From UBA927 sp964367095 (lineage in GTDB: Bacteria; Patescibacteriota; Microgenomatia; UBA10105; UBA927), in contig CAYIXE010000011.1 in the NCBI GenBank assembly GCA_964367095.1, forward strand, positions 1 to 23,577: 23,577 nucleotides of DNA, in the 5' to 3' direction. Under the pieces are notes generated by a model, which made no database searches, was not told the origin of the DNA, and worked only from the letters and a program-made list of their open reading frames with translations. Positions 6,392-13,514 of the stretch are shown piece by piece; positions within the stretch are counted from its first letter, which is position 1; each line of letters opens with the position of its first letter. Position numbers and translations under genes: made by a program.

Positions 6392-7681
6392 ATGAAAGTT
6401 AAAATATCCAGTCAACCTATCGTCGCCGTACTTGCCAACAAATCATTTGTTCGGTTATGGATAGGGCAGTTGACGAGTCAACTTGCGATGAATACGATGC
6501 TTTTTTTGCTGTCGCTTCTTTTGTATCAGAAAACCCATAGCAATGCAGCAGTTTCGGGATTATTTTTGGCATATGGTATTCCATCGCTTTTTTTCGGCAT
6601 GGCGGCCGGTGTGATAGTTGATCGGCTGGATAGGCGATTGGTTTTGATCGCCTGCCATTTTAGTCGAGCAATTCTTACATTATTTCTTCTTTTGATGCCT
6701 GATACGGTATGGCTTACGTATGTGATTATGTTCTCTCATGCATTGATTACCCAGATGACGGTTCCTGCGGAAGCGCCGCTTATCCCAAAGCTTGTTGGCA
6801 ACTCAACTCTGCTTGTGCCAGCAATTAGTTTGTTTACTTTTACGTTTTATAGTAGTCTGGCCGTTGGCGTGATAGTCGCAGGACCGCTTCTTAGAGTGGT
6901 TGGGGAACACGGTGCACAGGTTATTATAATTCTTCTTTTTTGTATAGCGACCGTATCGGTATATGGACTCCCAAGATCAAATGCGAAAGTATCTGTATTT
7001 TTACGAATTTTTGAGTATTCTCCGCGGTATATTATAAATCGTCTTATTGGAGATCTTACTTCAGGATTTCGGTATGTTTCTCGAGTTCCAAATTTGATGC
7101 AGGCATTGGCTCTTTTGACGTCTACACAAATCACATTGATATTATTAGGAACCTTGGGTCCGGGGTTTGCCGATACTCTTCTTCGTGTCGACGTACGGGA
7201 CGCGTCTATTTTTGTCGTCGGACCTGCGATATTTGGAATTTTAGTCGGCGTCATGTGGATTGGGAAAGTGGGGTATACATTTTTACCAAATCGACTGATA
7301 CAAGTTGGGATGTTTGGTACGGGCAGTATTTTAATGCTTACCTCACTTCTTTTGGCGATAACCAATGTATTTTGGTTTCAGTATATTCCACGCGGTGTTG
7401 TCATTTCGCTCTCGTTTCTATTGTTTTTTCTTTTCGGTGTGGCAAATAGTCTTCTTGATGTTCCCGCAAATGGAATATTGCAGAAAGAATCAGGCGGTGA
7501 CATGCGGGGACGAGTCTACGGGATGTTGTCAGCACTCATTGGCGGCGCTGGTCTTGTACCAATTTTTGTCAGCGGCGTATTGGCTGACTTTATTGGGGTA
7601 GGAAAGGTTATATTTTTAGTAGGTCTTATTATATTTTCTTACAGCGTTTATCGATTGCGGTATAATGGATTTATTACTTAA
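6392..7681 (+). CDS. Major facilitator superfamily transporter
   Basis: A 12-helix MFS protein of the MFS_3/enterobactin-exporter-like type, about 429 residues from ATG 6392. The opening KSFVRLWIGQLTSQLAMNTMLFLLSLLLYQ and the loop 2-3 motif MAAGVIVDRLDRRLVLI (the GxxxDRxxRR signature A) are diagnostic; a second copy-like motif DMRGRVYGMLSALIGGAGLVP is in the C-terminal half. Earlier in-frame starts exist (TTG 6353, ATG 6365), but both fall at or before the transcription start expected from the TATGAT box at 6356-6361, so I prefer 6392. Substrate unknown; drug or metabolite efflux is typical. It is followed 12 nt later by the Lgt-like gene. Confidence 0.88.
   Translation: MKVKISSQPIVAVLANKSFVRLWIGQLTSQLAMNTMLFLLSLLLYQKTHSNAAVSGLFLAYGIPSLFFGMAAGVIVDRLDRRLVLIACHFSRAILTLFLLLMPDTVWLTYVIMFSHALITQMTVPAEAPLIPKLVGNSTLLVPAISLFTFTFYSSLAVGVIVAGPLLRVVGEHGAQVIIILLFCIATVSVYGLPRSNAKVSVFLRIFEYSPRYIINRLIGDLTSGFRYVSRVPNLMQALALLTSTQITLILLGTLGPGFADTLLRVDVRDASIFVVGPAIFGILVGVMWIGKVGYTFLPNRLIQVGMFGTGSILMLTSLLLAITNVFWFQYIPRGVVISLSFLLFFLFGVANSLLDVPANGILQKESGGDMRGRVYGMLSALIGGAGLVPIFVSGVLADFIGVGKVIFLVGLIIFSYSVYRLRYNGFIT
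7661..7666 (+). promoter_or_regulatory. TATAAT -10 box before the Lgt-like gene
   Basis: A perfect TATAAT in the last codons of the MFS gene would initiate near 7673 and give a leader of about 20 nt for the gene at 7694. It could provide independent expression of the downstream operon. Confidence 0.35.
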
Positions 7682-7693
7682 AAATTAATATTT

Positions 7694-8491
7694 ATGCATC
7701 CGCTCTTTTTTTCTATAGGAAATTTTCACCTCTATTGGTTGAGTGTTTGCACAGTCATAGCATGGCTCGTGTTTTCATTTTTATTTTGGCGAAGCTTGCG
7801 AAGGATTGGCATAAATGAAGACACGACATTTGATCTGACGTTTTATGCAACGCTTGTAGGTATTGTGACCGCCCGCTTTGCATTTATACTATTTCATAAC
7901 GAAATATTTGCGGATAAATCACCACTTCTTGCGATTGCGTTGTGGGTGGCCCCAGGGCTGTCGTGGGTTGGTGGTTTTGTCGGATCACTTATAACGTTAG
8001 TTTTGTTATCCAGACTCTACAAGGCTCGGCTAGGACAAGTGCTTGATGCACTCATTGGTGCATTTCCGCTTGCCTATATCATAGGTTCTGTCGGTACGTT
8101 TCTTGACGGTGCTCAGAAAGGCAGGATAAGCCAATATCCTGTAGAACTGTATGCCGTAATAGGTGTTCTTGTGTTAAGTATTATTTTTATACGGGTGAGA
8201 GCAGTGGGAGAACAGAATAAGTGGCCCCATGGCATTGTCAGTATCTGGTTTATTTTATTTTATTCGCTTTTGATGTTCCTCATTGAATTTGTGAAAGAGA
8301 GTCGTGTATACTTTGGAAACATTACAGCAAACCAATGGGTATATATCGCGTTGGTTGCTGAATGTGTCGGGGTTTTGTACGTGCGTGGAGGTGGCCGAGA
8401 AAAAATAAGGCCGCTTTTTCGTTTATGTATAAGCAAAAGTAAACAATTAGGAGAACGTATTTATGCAAAACTATCCAAAGCACGTCCTTGA
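7694..8491 (+). CDS. Divergent Lgt-like prolipoprotein diacylglyceryl transferase
   Basis: A 265-residue protein with about seven membrane helices and the Lgt outline: MHPLFFSIGNFHLYWLS at the start, RFAFILFHNEIF after helix 2, GLSWVGGFVGSL in the position of the HGGLxG motif, GSVGTFLDGAQKGRISQYPVELYA in the position of the GRxGNF...HPTQLYE signature, and a final NQWVYIAL helix. Lgt transfers diacylglycerol from phosphatidylglycerol to the lipobox Cys of prolipoproteins. Here the usual Arg of GRxGNF is Ser, HGGL is SWVGG, and HPTQLYE is reduced to QYPVELYA, so activity is uncertain; a relative with another role is possible. Its last 29 nt overlap the DksA-like gene, indicating translational coupling. 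Confidence 0.72.
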   Translation: MHPLFFSIGNFHLYWLSVCTVIAWLVFSFLFWRSLRRIGINEDTTFDLTFYATLVGIVTARFAFILFHNEIFADKSPLLAIALWVAPGLSWVGGFVGSLITLVLLSRLYKARLGQVLDALIGAFPLAYIIGSVGTFLDGAQKGRISQYPVELYAVIGVLVLSIIFIRVRAVGEQNKWPHGIVSIWFILFYSLLMFLIEFVKESRVYFGNITANQWVYIALVAECVGVLYVRGGGREKIRPLFRLCISKSKQLGERIYAKLSKARP

Positions 8492-8831
8492 GACTATACA
8501 AAAACACCTTGAAGACGAAAAGAAACGTTTAGATCTGCGCGTGAGTGAATTAGGATCGCAGGATCCATTTAATGATCCAGAACGTGCTATTGATAACGCA
8601 GCGTCAGATACTGAGGCCAACGAAGAATCAAATCACGATCGAATGAGCGCCTTGATTGATGAACTGAAAAGTCAGCAAACGGCGGTTAGTCAAGCTCTTT
8701 TACGTATCGAGAAAGGTACCTATGGATTTTGTAATTCTTGTGGAGAAATGATAGATACTGATAGACTCAATGTCCTTCCAACAGCGGTGCTTTGTCTTGC
8801 CTGCGAGGCTAAAAAATCTCGTCGTAGTTAA
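8463..8831 (+). CDS. DksA/TraR-family zinc-finger protein
   Basis: A 122-residue protein: an N-terminal coiled-coil of two helices (ETIQKHLEDEKKRLDLRVSEL ... MSALIDELKSQQTAVSQALLRIEKG) and a C-terminal four-Cys zinc finger with C90-xx-C93 and C111-xx-C114 (YGFCNSCGEMIDTDRLNVLPTAVLCLACE). DksA-type proteins enter the RNA polymerase secondary channel and modulate promoter choice. The coiled-coil tip here contains acidic residues (DPERAIDNAASDTEAN), comparable with but not identical to the DksA DxxDxA tip. A good ribosome-binding site (AGGAGA) lies inside the upstream Lgt-like gene, with which it overlaps by 29 nt. Confidence 0.9.
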   Translation: MQNYPKHVLETIQKHLEDEKKRLDLRVSELGSQDPFNDPERAIDNAASDTEANEESNHDRMSALIDELKSQQTAVSQALLRIEKGTYGFCNSCGEMIDTDRLNVLPTAVLCLACEAKKSRRS

Positions 8832-8837
8832 TTTGTC

Positions 8838-9605
8838 ATGGATCTTCCTATATTGTACGAAGATTTATATCTTCTGGTTATAAATAAGCCTTCCGGTGTA
8901 GTCGTTAATCGAGCACAGTCAGTACACGGAGAAACCGTACAAGATTTTGCCGATGCGTATTTGCACTTGTCTCCCCGCGTAGCAAGTATAAAAGAAAAAA
9001 CTGCTGAACCCATAGAAAAAGATATCAAAGAGGTTTTTTCGGATCGTTCGGGAGTGGCTCATAGGATTGACAAAGAAACTTCAGGTTGTCTTTTGATAGC
9101 AAAAACTCCTGAGGTATTAGGGCTTCTGCTTACCAAATTTAGAGAGCGGGACATGAAAAAGGTTTACCTTGCCATAGTTCACGGGAAAATAATACCTGAA
9201 GAAGGAGAAATAAGAGCGCCAGTAGGTAGATTACCATGGAATTCTGAACGATTTGGAATATTACCTGATGGTAAAGAAAGCGTCACACGGTATAAAGTTA
9301 CACGCGTTTTTGAAAGACCAAATGAGAAGCGAAAGCATCAAAAAGCTTACGATCAATATTGTCTGGTTGAGTGCTATCCGGAGACGGGGCGCACCCATCA
9401 AATCCGTGTGCATTTAAAGTATATCAATCATCCAATTGTCGGAGACTACCTTTATGCCGGTCGTAAAACCGCGCGCGATGATAGGGAGTGGGCTGGGCGC
9501 GTGATGCTTCATGCATGGAAGCTATCTTTTGATCACCCCATTACTGGTCAAGTACTTGAAATTGAAGCCCCAGTGCCGGATGATATGATTAAGATTGGTA
9601 CTTAG
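8838..9605 (+). CDS. RluA-family RNA pseudouridine synthase
   Basis: A 255-residue pseudouridine synthase. The catalytic motif is HRIDKETSG with catalytic D78; the opening LYEDLYLLVINKPSGVVV (motif I) and the later CLVECYPETGRTHQIRVHL (motif with the conserved Arg and the TGRTHQIR signature) and GDYLYAG are all intact. There is no N-terminal S4 domain. Between motif I and the catalytic motif is a longer, charged segment (SIKEKTAEPIEKDIKEVFSD). It isomerises specific uridines in rRNA or tRNA, but the target site cannot be read from sequence. It follows the DksA-like gene by 6 nt and is followed 1 nt later by the Kef-type gene. Confidence 0.92.
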   Translation: MDLPILYEDLYLLVINKPSGVVVNRAQSVHGETVQDFADAYLHLSPRVASIKEKTAEPIEKDIKEVFSDRSGVAHRIDKETSGCLLIAKTPEVLGLLLTKFRERDMKKVYLAIVHGKIIPEEGEIRAPVGRLPWNSERFGILPDGKESVTRYKVTRVFERPNEKRKHQKAYDQYCLVECYPETGRTHQIRVHLKYINHPIVGDYLYAGRKTARDDREWAGRVMLHAWKLSFDHPITGQVLEIEAPVPDDMIKIGT

Positions 9606-9606
9606 T

Positions 9607-11328
9607 ATGTCTTCATCTATTTCTTTAATTTCTACATTACTTCTTCTTCTCGCCGCAGCCATCGGCGGGGGAGCGATTGCATCACGATTAAAGCTTCCCT
9701 CCATTGTTGGCTACATTGCTGGCGGGGTGCTGATTGGAAATCTTTTGAGTCGATTTATCAATCACGAAGTGGTCAGTCTTTTAGCAGATAACGGTATTAC
9801 ACTTCTTTTGTTTGCATTGGGTATAGAATTTTCTTTTCATAGGTTGCGGCGAATTCTCACTGTCGTCGCATGGCCGACTGTCGCGCAGTTACTCCTTTCA
9901 TTTTTACTCGTCCTTTTACTGTTAGTGTCTTTTTCTGTTCCATTTCTGGCGGCAATATATTTGGCAGCTGCCGCGGCACTTTCGTCTACCGCGATTGTCG
10001 TGAAAGTATTGTCTGAAAAAGGCGAATTGGAAACAGTTCCGGGAGAGCTTGCCACGGGTTGGCTTATCGTGCAGGATTTGGCAGTTATTCCGATGCTCAT
10101 TATTTTAGCAGCGGTAAGTGGCGTATCAGATCAGACAACATCACTTGTTACCACGATTGGCGCGGTCCTTCTCGCCCTTGGTAAATCAGCGCTACTTATA
10201 ATTGTTTTGTTGTATTTAGGCAAACATGGTGTGCCGAAATTACTCTCTACAGTTGCAGGATTTAAAAATCGGGAGTTGTTATTGTTGTCAACCATTGGTC
10301 TTGTATTTTTTGTCGGTCTTTGTACGTACAGTATAGGGTTGTCTGTCGCGCTTGGGGCATTTTTGGCAGGTCTTCTTATAGCAGAAACAAGTCAAAATCA
10401 TGCGGTGTTTGCTGAGATACGGCCGCTTCGTGATTTGTTTGCGGTGGTATTTTTCGTATCTTTGGGCCTTGCATTGCCATTGGGCACCATGATCTCATCG
10501 CTTCCTATTATAGTACTTATGTCGCTTGCCGTGATTGTGGGCAAGCTTTTTATTATATTTATGTTGCTGCGATTTTTAGGATACCATACCAAGACTGCTT
10601 TTTTGACCGGATTGTATTTGACGCAGGTGAGCGAGTTTGGATTTGTTCTCTCCCAACAGGCAGTTTCAAGTGGAGCGATGACGTCTACACACGGAGTTAT
10701 TTTGACTGCTGTGACGTTTGTCACGATTGTAGTGTCAGCACCCCTTATAGTCAGAGGTCATCAATTATATTATCTGGTAAATACGTGGTTGGGCAAGTTT
10801 CCCCGAATTTTTAAAATACCATCTGAAGAAGTTCGGTCGGATGAGGGGTTAGCGATAGAGGATCATGTCGTGATTTGCGGGTATGGGAGAGTGGGCAAAT
10901 ATATCGGAAGAGCGCTTCAAATGGCAAACATAGGATTGGTCGTCGTTGACTATAATCAGCACACTATAAAACATGTGAAAGAACAAGGTATTCAGACCGT
11001 CTATGGAGATCCGGGGGATAAGGGAGTGTTAGATTACGCACAGGTGGATAAAGCCAGATGCATCGTGATTGCGATTCCTGACCGTCATACGCAAGCGCTT
11101 GTTATAGCCAATGCACAATCGTTAAATCGCAAGATAAAAATTATGTGTCGCACGCATCATGAAGAAGATCGCGGGCACTTGAAATCTTTAGGAGTGCAAA
11201 CGATTATTCAGCCGGAATTTGAGGCAGCGCTGACAATCGTTGCGAAGTTATTGGCCGACTTCGGATTGACGGATGAGGAGATTACGGGAAAAATGCAGCG
11301 CTTGAAAATTGAGCACGGAGTGGGGTAA
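9607..11328 (+). CDS. Kef-type K+/H+ antiporter with C-terminal RCK (TrkA-N) domain
   Basis: A 573-residue protein: about 12 membrane helices of the Na+/H+ exchanger (CPA2) fold up to around residue 400, then a cytoplasmic nucleotide-binding RCK/TrkA-N domain with the Rossmann motif CGYGRVGKYIGRAL near residues 420-435, an acidic strand end (VVVDYN) and YGDPGDKGVLDYA. Membrane motifs include ALGIEFSFHRLRR, SSTAIVVKVLSEKGE, GELATGWLIVQDLAVIPML (the conserved QD pair) and LGAFLAGLLIAETSQ. It should exchange K+ or Na+ for protons under control of bound nucleotide. I chose ATG 9607 over TTG 9595, since the latter lies within the end of the rluA-like gene. It ends 14 nt before a convergent gene. 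Confidence 0.93.
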   Translation: MSSSISLISTLLLLLAAAIGGGAIASRLKLPSIVGYIAGGVLIGNLLSRFINHEVVSLLADNGITLLLFALGIEFSFHRLRRILTVVAWPTVAQLLLSFLLVLLLLVSFSVPFLAAIYLAAAAALSSTAIVVKVLSEKGELETVPGELATGWLIVQDLAVIPMLIILAAVSGVSDQTTSLVTTIGAVLLALGKSALLIIVLLYLGKHGVPKLLSTVAGFKNRELLLLSTIGLVFFVGLCTYSIGLSVALGAFLAGLLIAETSQNHAVFAEIRPLRDLFAVVFFVSLGLALPLGTMISSLPIIVLMSLAVIVGKLFIIFMLLRFLGYHTKTAFLTGLYLTQVSEFGFVLSQQAVSSGAMTSTHGVILTAVTFVTIVVSAPLIVRGHQLYYLVNTWLGKFPRIFKIPSEEVRSDEGLAIEDHVVICGYGRVGKYIGRALQMANIGLVVVDYNQHTIKHVKEQGIQTVYGDPGDKGVLDYAQVDKARCIVIAIPDRHTQALVIANAQSLNRKIKIMCRTHHEEDRGHLKSLGVQTIIQPEFEAALTIVAKLLADFGLTDEEITGKMQRLKIEHGVG

Positions 11329-11342
11329 GGTTGTCTAATAGG

Positions 11343-11699
11343 TTACAGAACTCCTGCTTGTTGGAGTCGCCTTAATGTCGCACTTCTTTTATTTTTGGTT
11401 TCTTCTTGTTGAGGATATATTAATCTTCTTATCATCAGGGCTCTTTGAGCTCTGTCTTTGAGTTGAGTTGCAGGTTTTTCGTATTCGCCTAAATCGAAAT
11501 CTAGCACTGCATGTTCTCGATAGCGATCCTGAACTATGCCTTGTCTTGCCAACTCATCAACTTTTGCATGAAGATTCGGACGTTGCGTTTTTATTGTGCG
11601 TATTGCGTTTCTTGCTTCATTAACAAGCTTACGTAAATCATCTTGATACTTTGCTTCATTGGCTGCATCGTTGAAAGCCTTTGTAATTTTATCCAGCAT
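11343..11699 (-). CDS. Small basic helical protein of unknown function
   Basis: A 118-residue, cytoplasmic, highly charged protein. Its first two thirds are predicted helical (MLDKITKAFNDAANEAKYQDDLRKLVNEARNAIRTIK), followed by a short segment with AVLDFDLGEYEKPA and a basic C-terminal helix (LKDRAQRALMIRRLIYPQQEETKNKRSATLRRLQQAGVL). No motif identifies a family. Upstream there is a TTGACT hexamer in the complement of 11747-11756 that may be a -35, but no good ribosome-binding site. It is convergent with the antiporter gene. Confidence 0.6.
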   Translation of the reverse strand: MLDKITKAFNDAANEAKYQDDLRKLVNEARNAIRTIKTQRPNLHAKVDELARQGIVQDRYREHAVLDFDLGEYEKPATQLKDRAQRALMIRRLIYPQQEETKNKRSATLRRLQQAGVL

Positions 11700-11865
11700 A
11701 ATTTTGAATACTTTAAATCTTGATTGATGCTTTACCTTTCTATCTCTGCAAAGTCAATAGTGAACGTGGTAGAATAGTGTAAACGGTATGATACATCAGT
11801 ACAAAATACGTGGAGCAAGCATGGTATTGTAATTCATTTTGGATATGATAAAGTGAAGAATAGAT

Positions 11866-12156
11866 ATGAAAAAGCGAAATTTCAACGCCCCTACAACACT
11901 CAAGGATTTAGACGATTTGGGAACGCATATTATTGTCGCTATAAGTAAAACGCTTGAAGATTACGCGACCAAAGAAGATCTAAAAAAACTTGTTTCAAAA
12001 GAAGATTTAAACGTAGCCGTCGGGAAGTTGGAAGGGAAAATCGATGATGTAGCTGCAGATGTGTCTGAAATTCGCCGACGCGTTATAGATTTAGAAACTG
12101 ACTCTGTCAGCAGACGTGACTTCAACGAGTTTAAGACAAAAGTGCTCCCTGCGTAA
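11866..12156 (+). CDS. Small coiled-coil protein
   Basis: A 96-residue protein with heptad-like patterning: YATKEDLKKLVSKEDLNVAVGKLEGKIDDVAADVSEIRRRVIDLETDSVSRRDFNEFKTKV. The repeated motif (A/S)(T/K)KEDLKKL is typical of small phage-tail-fibre-like or DUF-class coiled-coil proteins widespread in Patescibacteria, often encoded in several copies. It probably oligomerises; function unknown. TATGAT boxes lie upstream (for example near 11845). It ends 15 nt before tgt, whose promoter box overlaps that gap. Confidence 0.7.
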   Translation: MKKRNFNAPTTLKDLDDLGTHIIVAISKTLEDYATKEDLKKLVSKEDLNVAVGKLEGKIDDVAADVSEIRRRVIDLETDSVSRRDFNEFKTKVLPA

Positions 12157-12165
12157 TGGTACAAT
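12157..12165 (+). promoter_or_regulatory. Extended -10 promoter of tgt
   Basis: TGG plus TACAAT ends 6 nt before the tgt ATG at 12172, with no Shine-Dalgarno site. Initiation 7 nt after the box falls on the A of the start codon, so the mRNA should be leaderless. Confidence 0.5.
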
Positions 12166-12171
12166 ACTCGA

Positions 12172-13350
12172 ATGTCTTCGTTTGGTTTTAAGATTACACA
12201 ATCATTTCTATCAGGCGCTCGTGTTGGGGTTATTTCTACGCCGCATGGGAAGATTGAGACTCCCGCGTTTGTGCCGGTCGGTACGCAAGCAACGGTGAAG
12301 TCCCTTACTCCTGACGAAATTAAAGAGACGGGGACCAAAATTTTTTTTGTAAATACGTATCATACATATCTTCGACCGAGTATAGCAGTGATTGAAAAAT
12401 TTGGAGGGCTCCACAAATTTATGGGGTGGGATGGTCCTATTATTACCGATAGTGGTGGGTTTCAAGTGTTTTCTCTTGCTAGATCCCCAGCTATGGTAAA
12501 GATAGTGGAGGATGGCGTGAAGTTTCGTTCGCATTGGGATGGGAGTGAACACTTTTTCACGCCAGAATCTTCGATGGAGTATCAGTTTAAGCTTGGCAGT
12601 GACATTCATATAGCGTTTGATGACTGCACAGCCTATCCTGTGACCCACGCTGTGGCAAAGAAGTCTATGGAACGAACGCATCGATGGGCGTTACGAAGTA
12701 AAGTTGAAAATGACAAATTACAAACCCGCCCGCCGGCGAGGCAGGTGGCAAATGACAAATTAGGGAAGCCTTATCAAGCACTGTATGGAGTTATACAGGG
12801 GAGTGTTTTTGAAGATTTAAGAAAAGAATCTGCCAAATATATTTCTTCATTAAATTTTGATGGTATCGCGATTGGCGGCGCGTCAGTTGGGGAGAGTAAG
12901 GAAGAGATGTGTAATGTTTTAAAGTGGGTTTTGCCGGAATTACCAGAGAATAAACCGCGACATTTATTGGGCGTTGGAGAAATTGATGATGTGTTTACAT
13001 TGATTGAGAATGGAATTGATACGTTTGATTGCGTGCAACCTACAAGACTTGCGCGTATGGGAAGGCTTCTTGTGTCTTCTAAGGCTGATAGATTAGAAAT
13101 AGATATTACGAAAAAACTTTACGCTATGGATACAAGACCCATAGACGAGACGTGTACCTGTATGACCTGTAAACAATTTTCCCGCGCGTATGTGCATCAT
13201 CTTTTTGATGTCAAAGAGCTTTTAGGATACAGGCTTGCTACTATTCATAATGTGTACTTTATGCACGCGCTTGTGGCCACTATTCGTGCCTCAATTATAG
13301 ACGGGACATTTCACGAATTGAAAAAACGCTGGAATTGCGCTACGGTATAA
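12172..13350 (+). CDS. tgt: tRNA-guanine transglycosylase (Tgt)
   Basis: A 392-residue bacterial-type Tgt that exchanges guanine-34 of GUN-anticodon tRNAs for a 7-deazaguanine base. Visible: ITDSGGFQVFSL with D93, GVIQGSVFEDLR, GGASVGES (usual GGLSVGE), LLGVGEIDD, FDCVQPTRLARMG with nucleophile-region D286, and the zinc site C328-x-C330-xx-C333 plus H359 at the same spacing as in the E. coli enzyme. Residues 180-197 contain a 14-residue duplication-flanked insert (NDKL...NDKL) encoded by a palindromic element; the E. coli protein is about 14 residues shorter here. No preQ1 biosynthesis gene is in the window, so the base may be scavenged. Start follows an extended -10 by 6 nt. Confidence 0.95.
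   Translation: MSSFGFKITQSFLSGARVGVISTPHGKIETPAFVPVGTQATVKSLTPDEIKETGTKIFFVNTYHTYLRPSIAVIEKFGGLHKFMGWDGPIITDSGGFQVFSLARSPAMVKIVEDGVKFRSHWDGSEHFFTPESSMEYQFKLGSDIHIAFDDCTAYPVTHAVAKKSMERTHRWALRSKVENDKLQTRPPARQVANDKLGKPYQALYGVIQGSVFEDLRKESAKYISSLNFDGIAIGGASVGESKEEMCNVLKWVLPELPENKPRHLLGVGEIDDVFTLIENGIDTFDCVQPTRLARMGRLLVSSKADRLEIDITKKLYAMDTRPIDETCTCMTCKQFSRAYVHHLFDVKELLGYRLATIHNVYFMHALVATIRASIIDGTFHELKKRWNCATV
12708..12762 (+). repeat. 55-nt palindromic element inserted in frame in tgt
   Basis: A 13-nt direct repeat AAATGACAAATTA (12708-12720 and 12750-12762) flanks a 29-nt GC-rich core whose arms include CCTGCC/GGCAGG-like complementarity. Net gain is 42 nt, exactly 14 codons. The core matches the folD element at 22505-22559 in 23 of 29 positions and has the same total length. 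Confidence 0.8.
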
Positions 13351-13366
13351 GGTAGGAGGAAAAAAT

Positions 13367-13513
13367 ATGGGGTCATTTGGCGGATTTTATAAAGGGGAAA
13401 AGAAAAAGCAGAAAAAGACCAACCTAGAGAAAAAAGCACAAAAACAACTCTTAGGCGGATCATGGCAGCCGCCGGTTGTTGAAATCATAAAAAAGGGCAA
13501 GAAGGAGTGGTAA
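13367..13513 (+). CDS. 48-residue Lys-rich small protein
   Basis: This short gene has one of the strongest ribosome-binding sites in the window (TAGGAGG, 8 nt before the ATG). It encodes 48 residues: a Gly/aromatic start (MGSFGGFYKGEKKKQ), a Lys/Gln-rich helix and a hydrophobic turn (GGSWQPPVVEIIKKG) ending KKEW. It lies 16 nt after tgt and 1 nt before the GTG of the LytR_C gene, whose ribosome-binding site (AAGGAG) is within its last codons, so all three should be co-transcribed. The high charge suggests nucleic-acid or ribosome binding, but that is a guess. I do not recognise a named family. Confidence 0.75.
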   Translation: MGSFGGFYKGEKKKQKKTNLEKKAQKQLLGGSWQPPVVEIIKKGKKEW

Positions 13514-13514
13514 G

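Noticed and set aside
6847..7365. Long minus-strand reading frame inside the MFS gene
   Set aside because: The plus-strand MFS protein is clearly real, and the antisense translation is Arg/Thr/Pro-rich noise without start signals.
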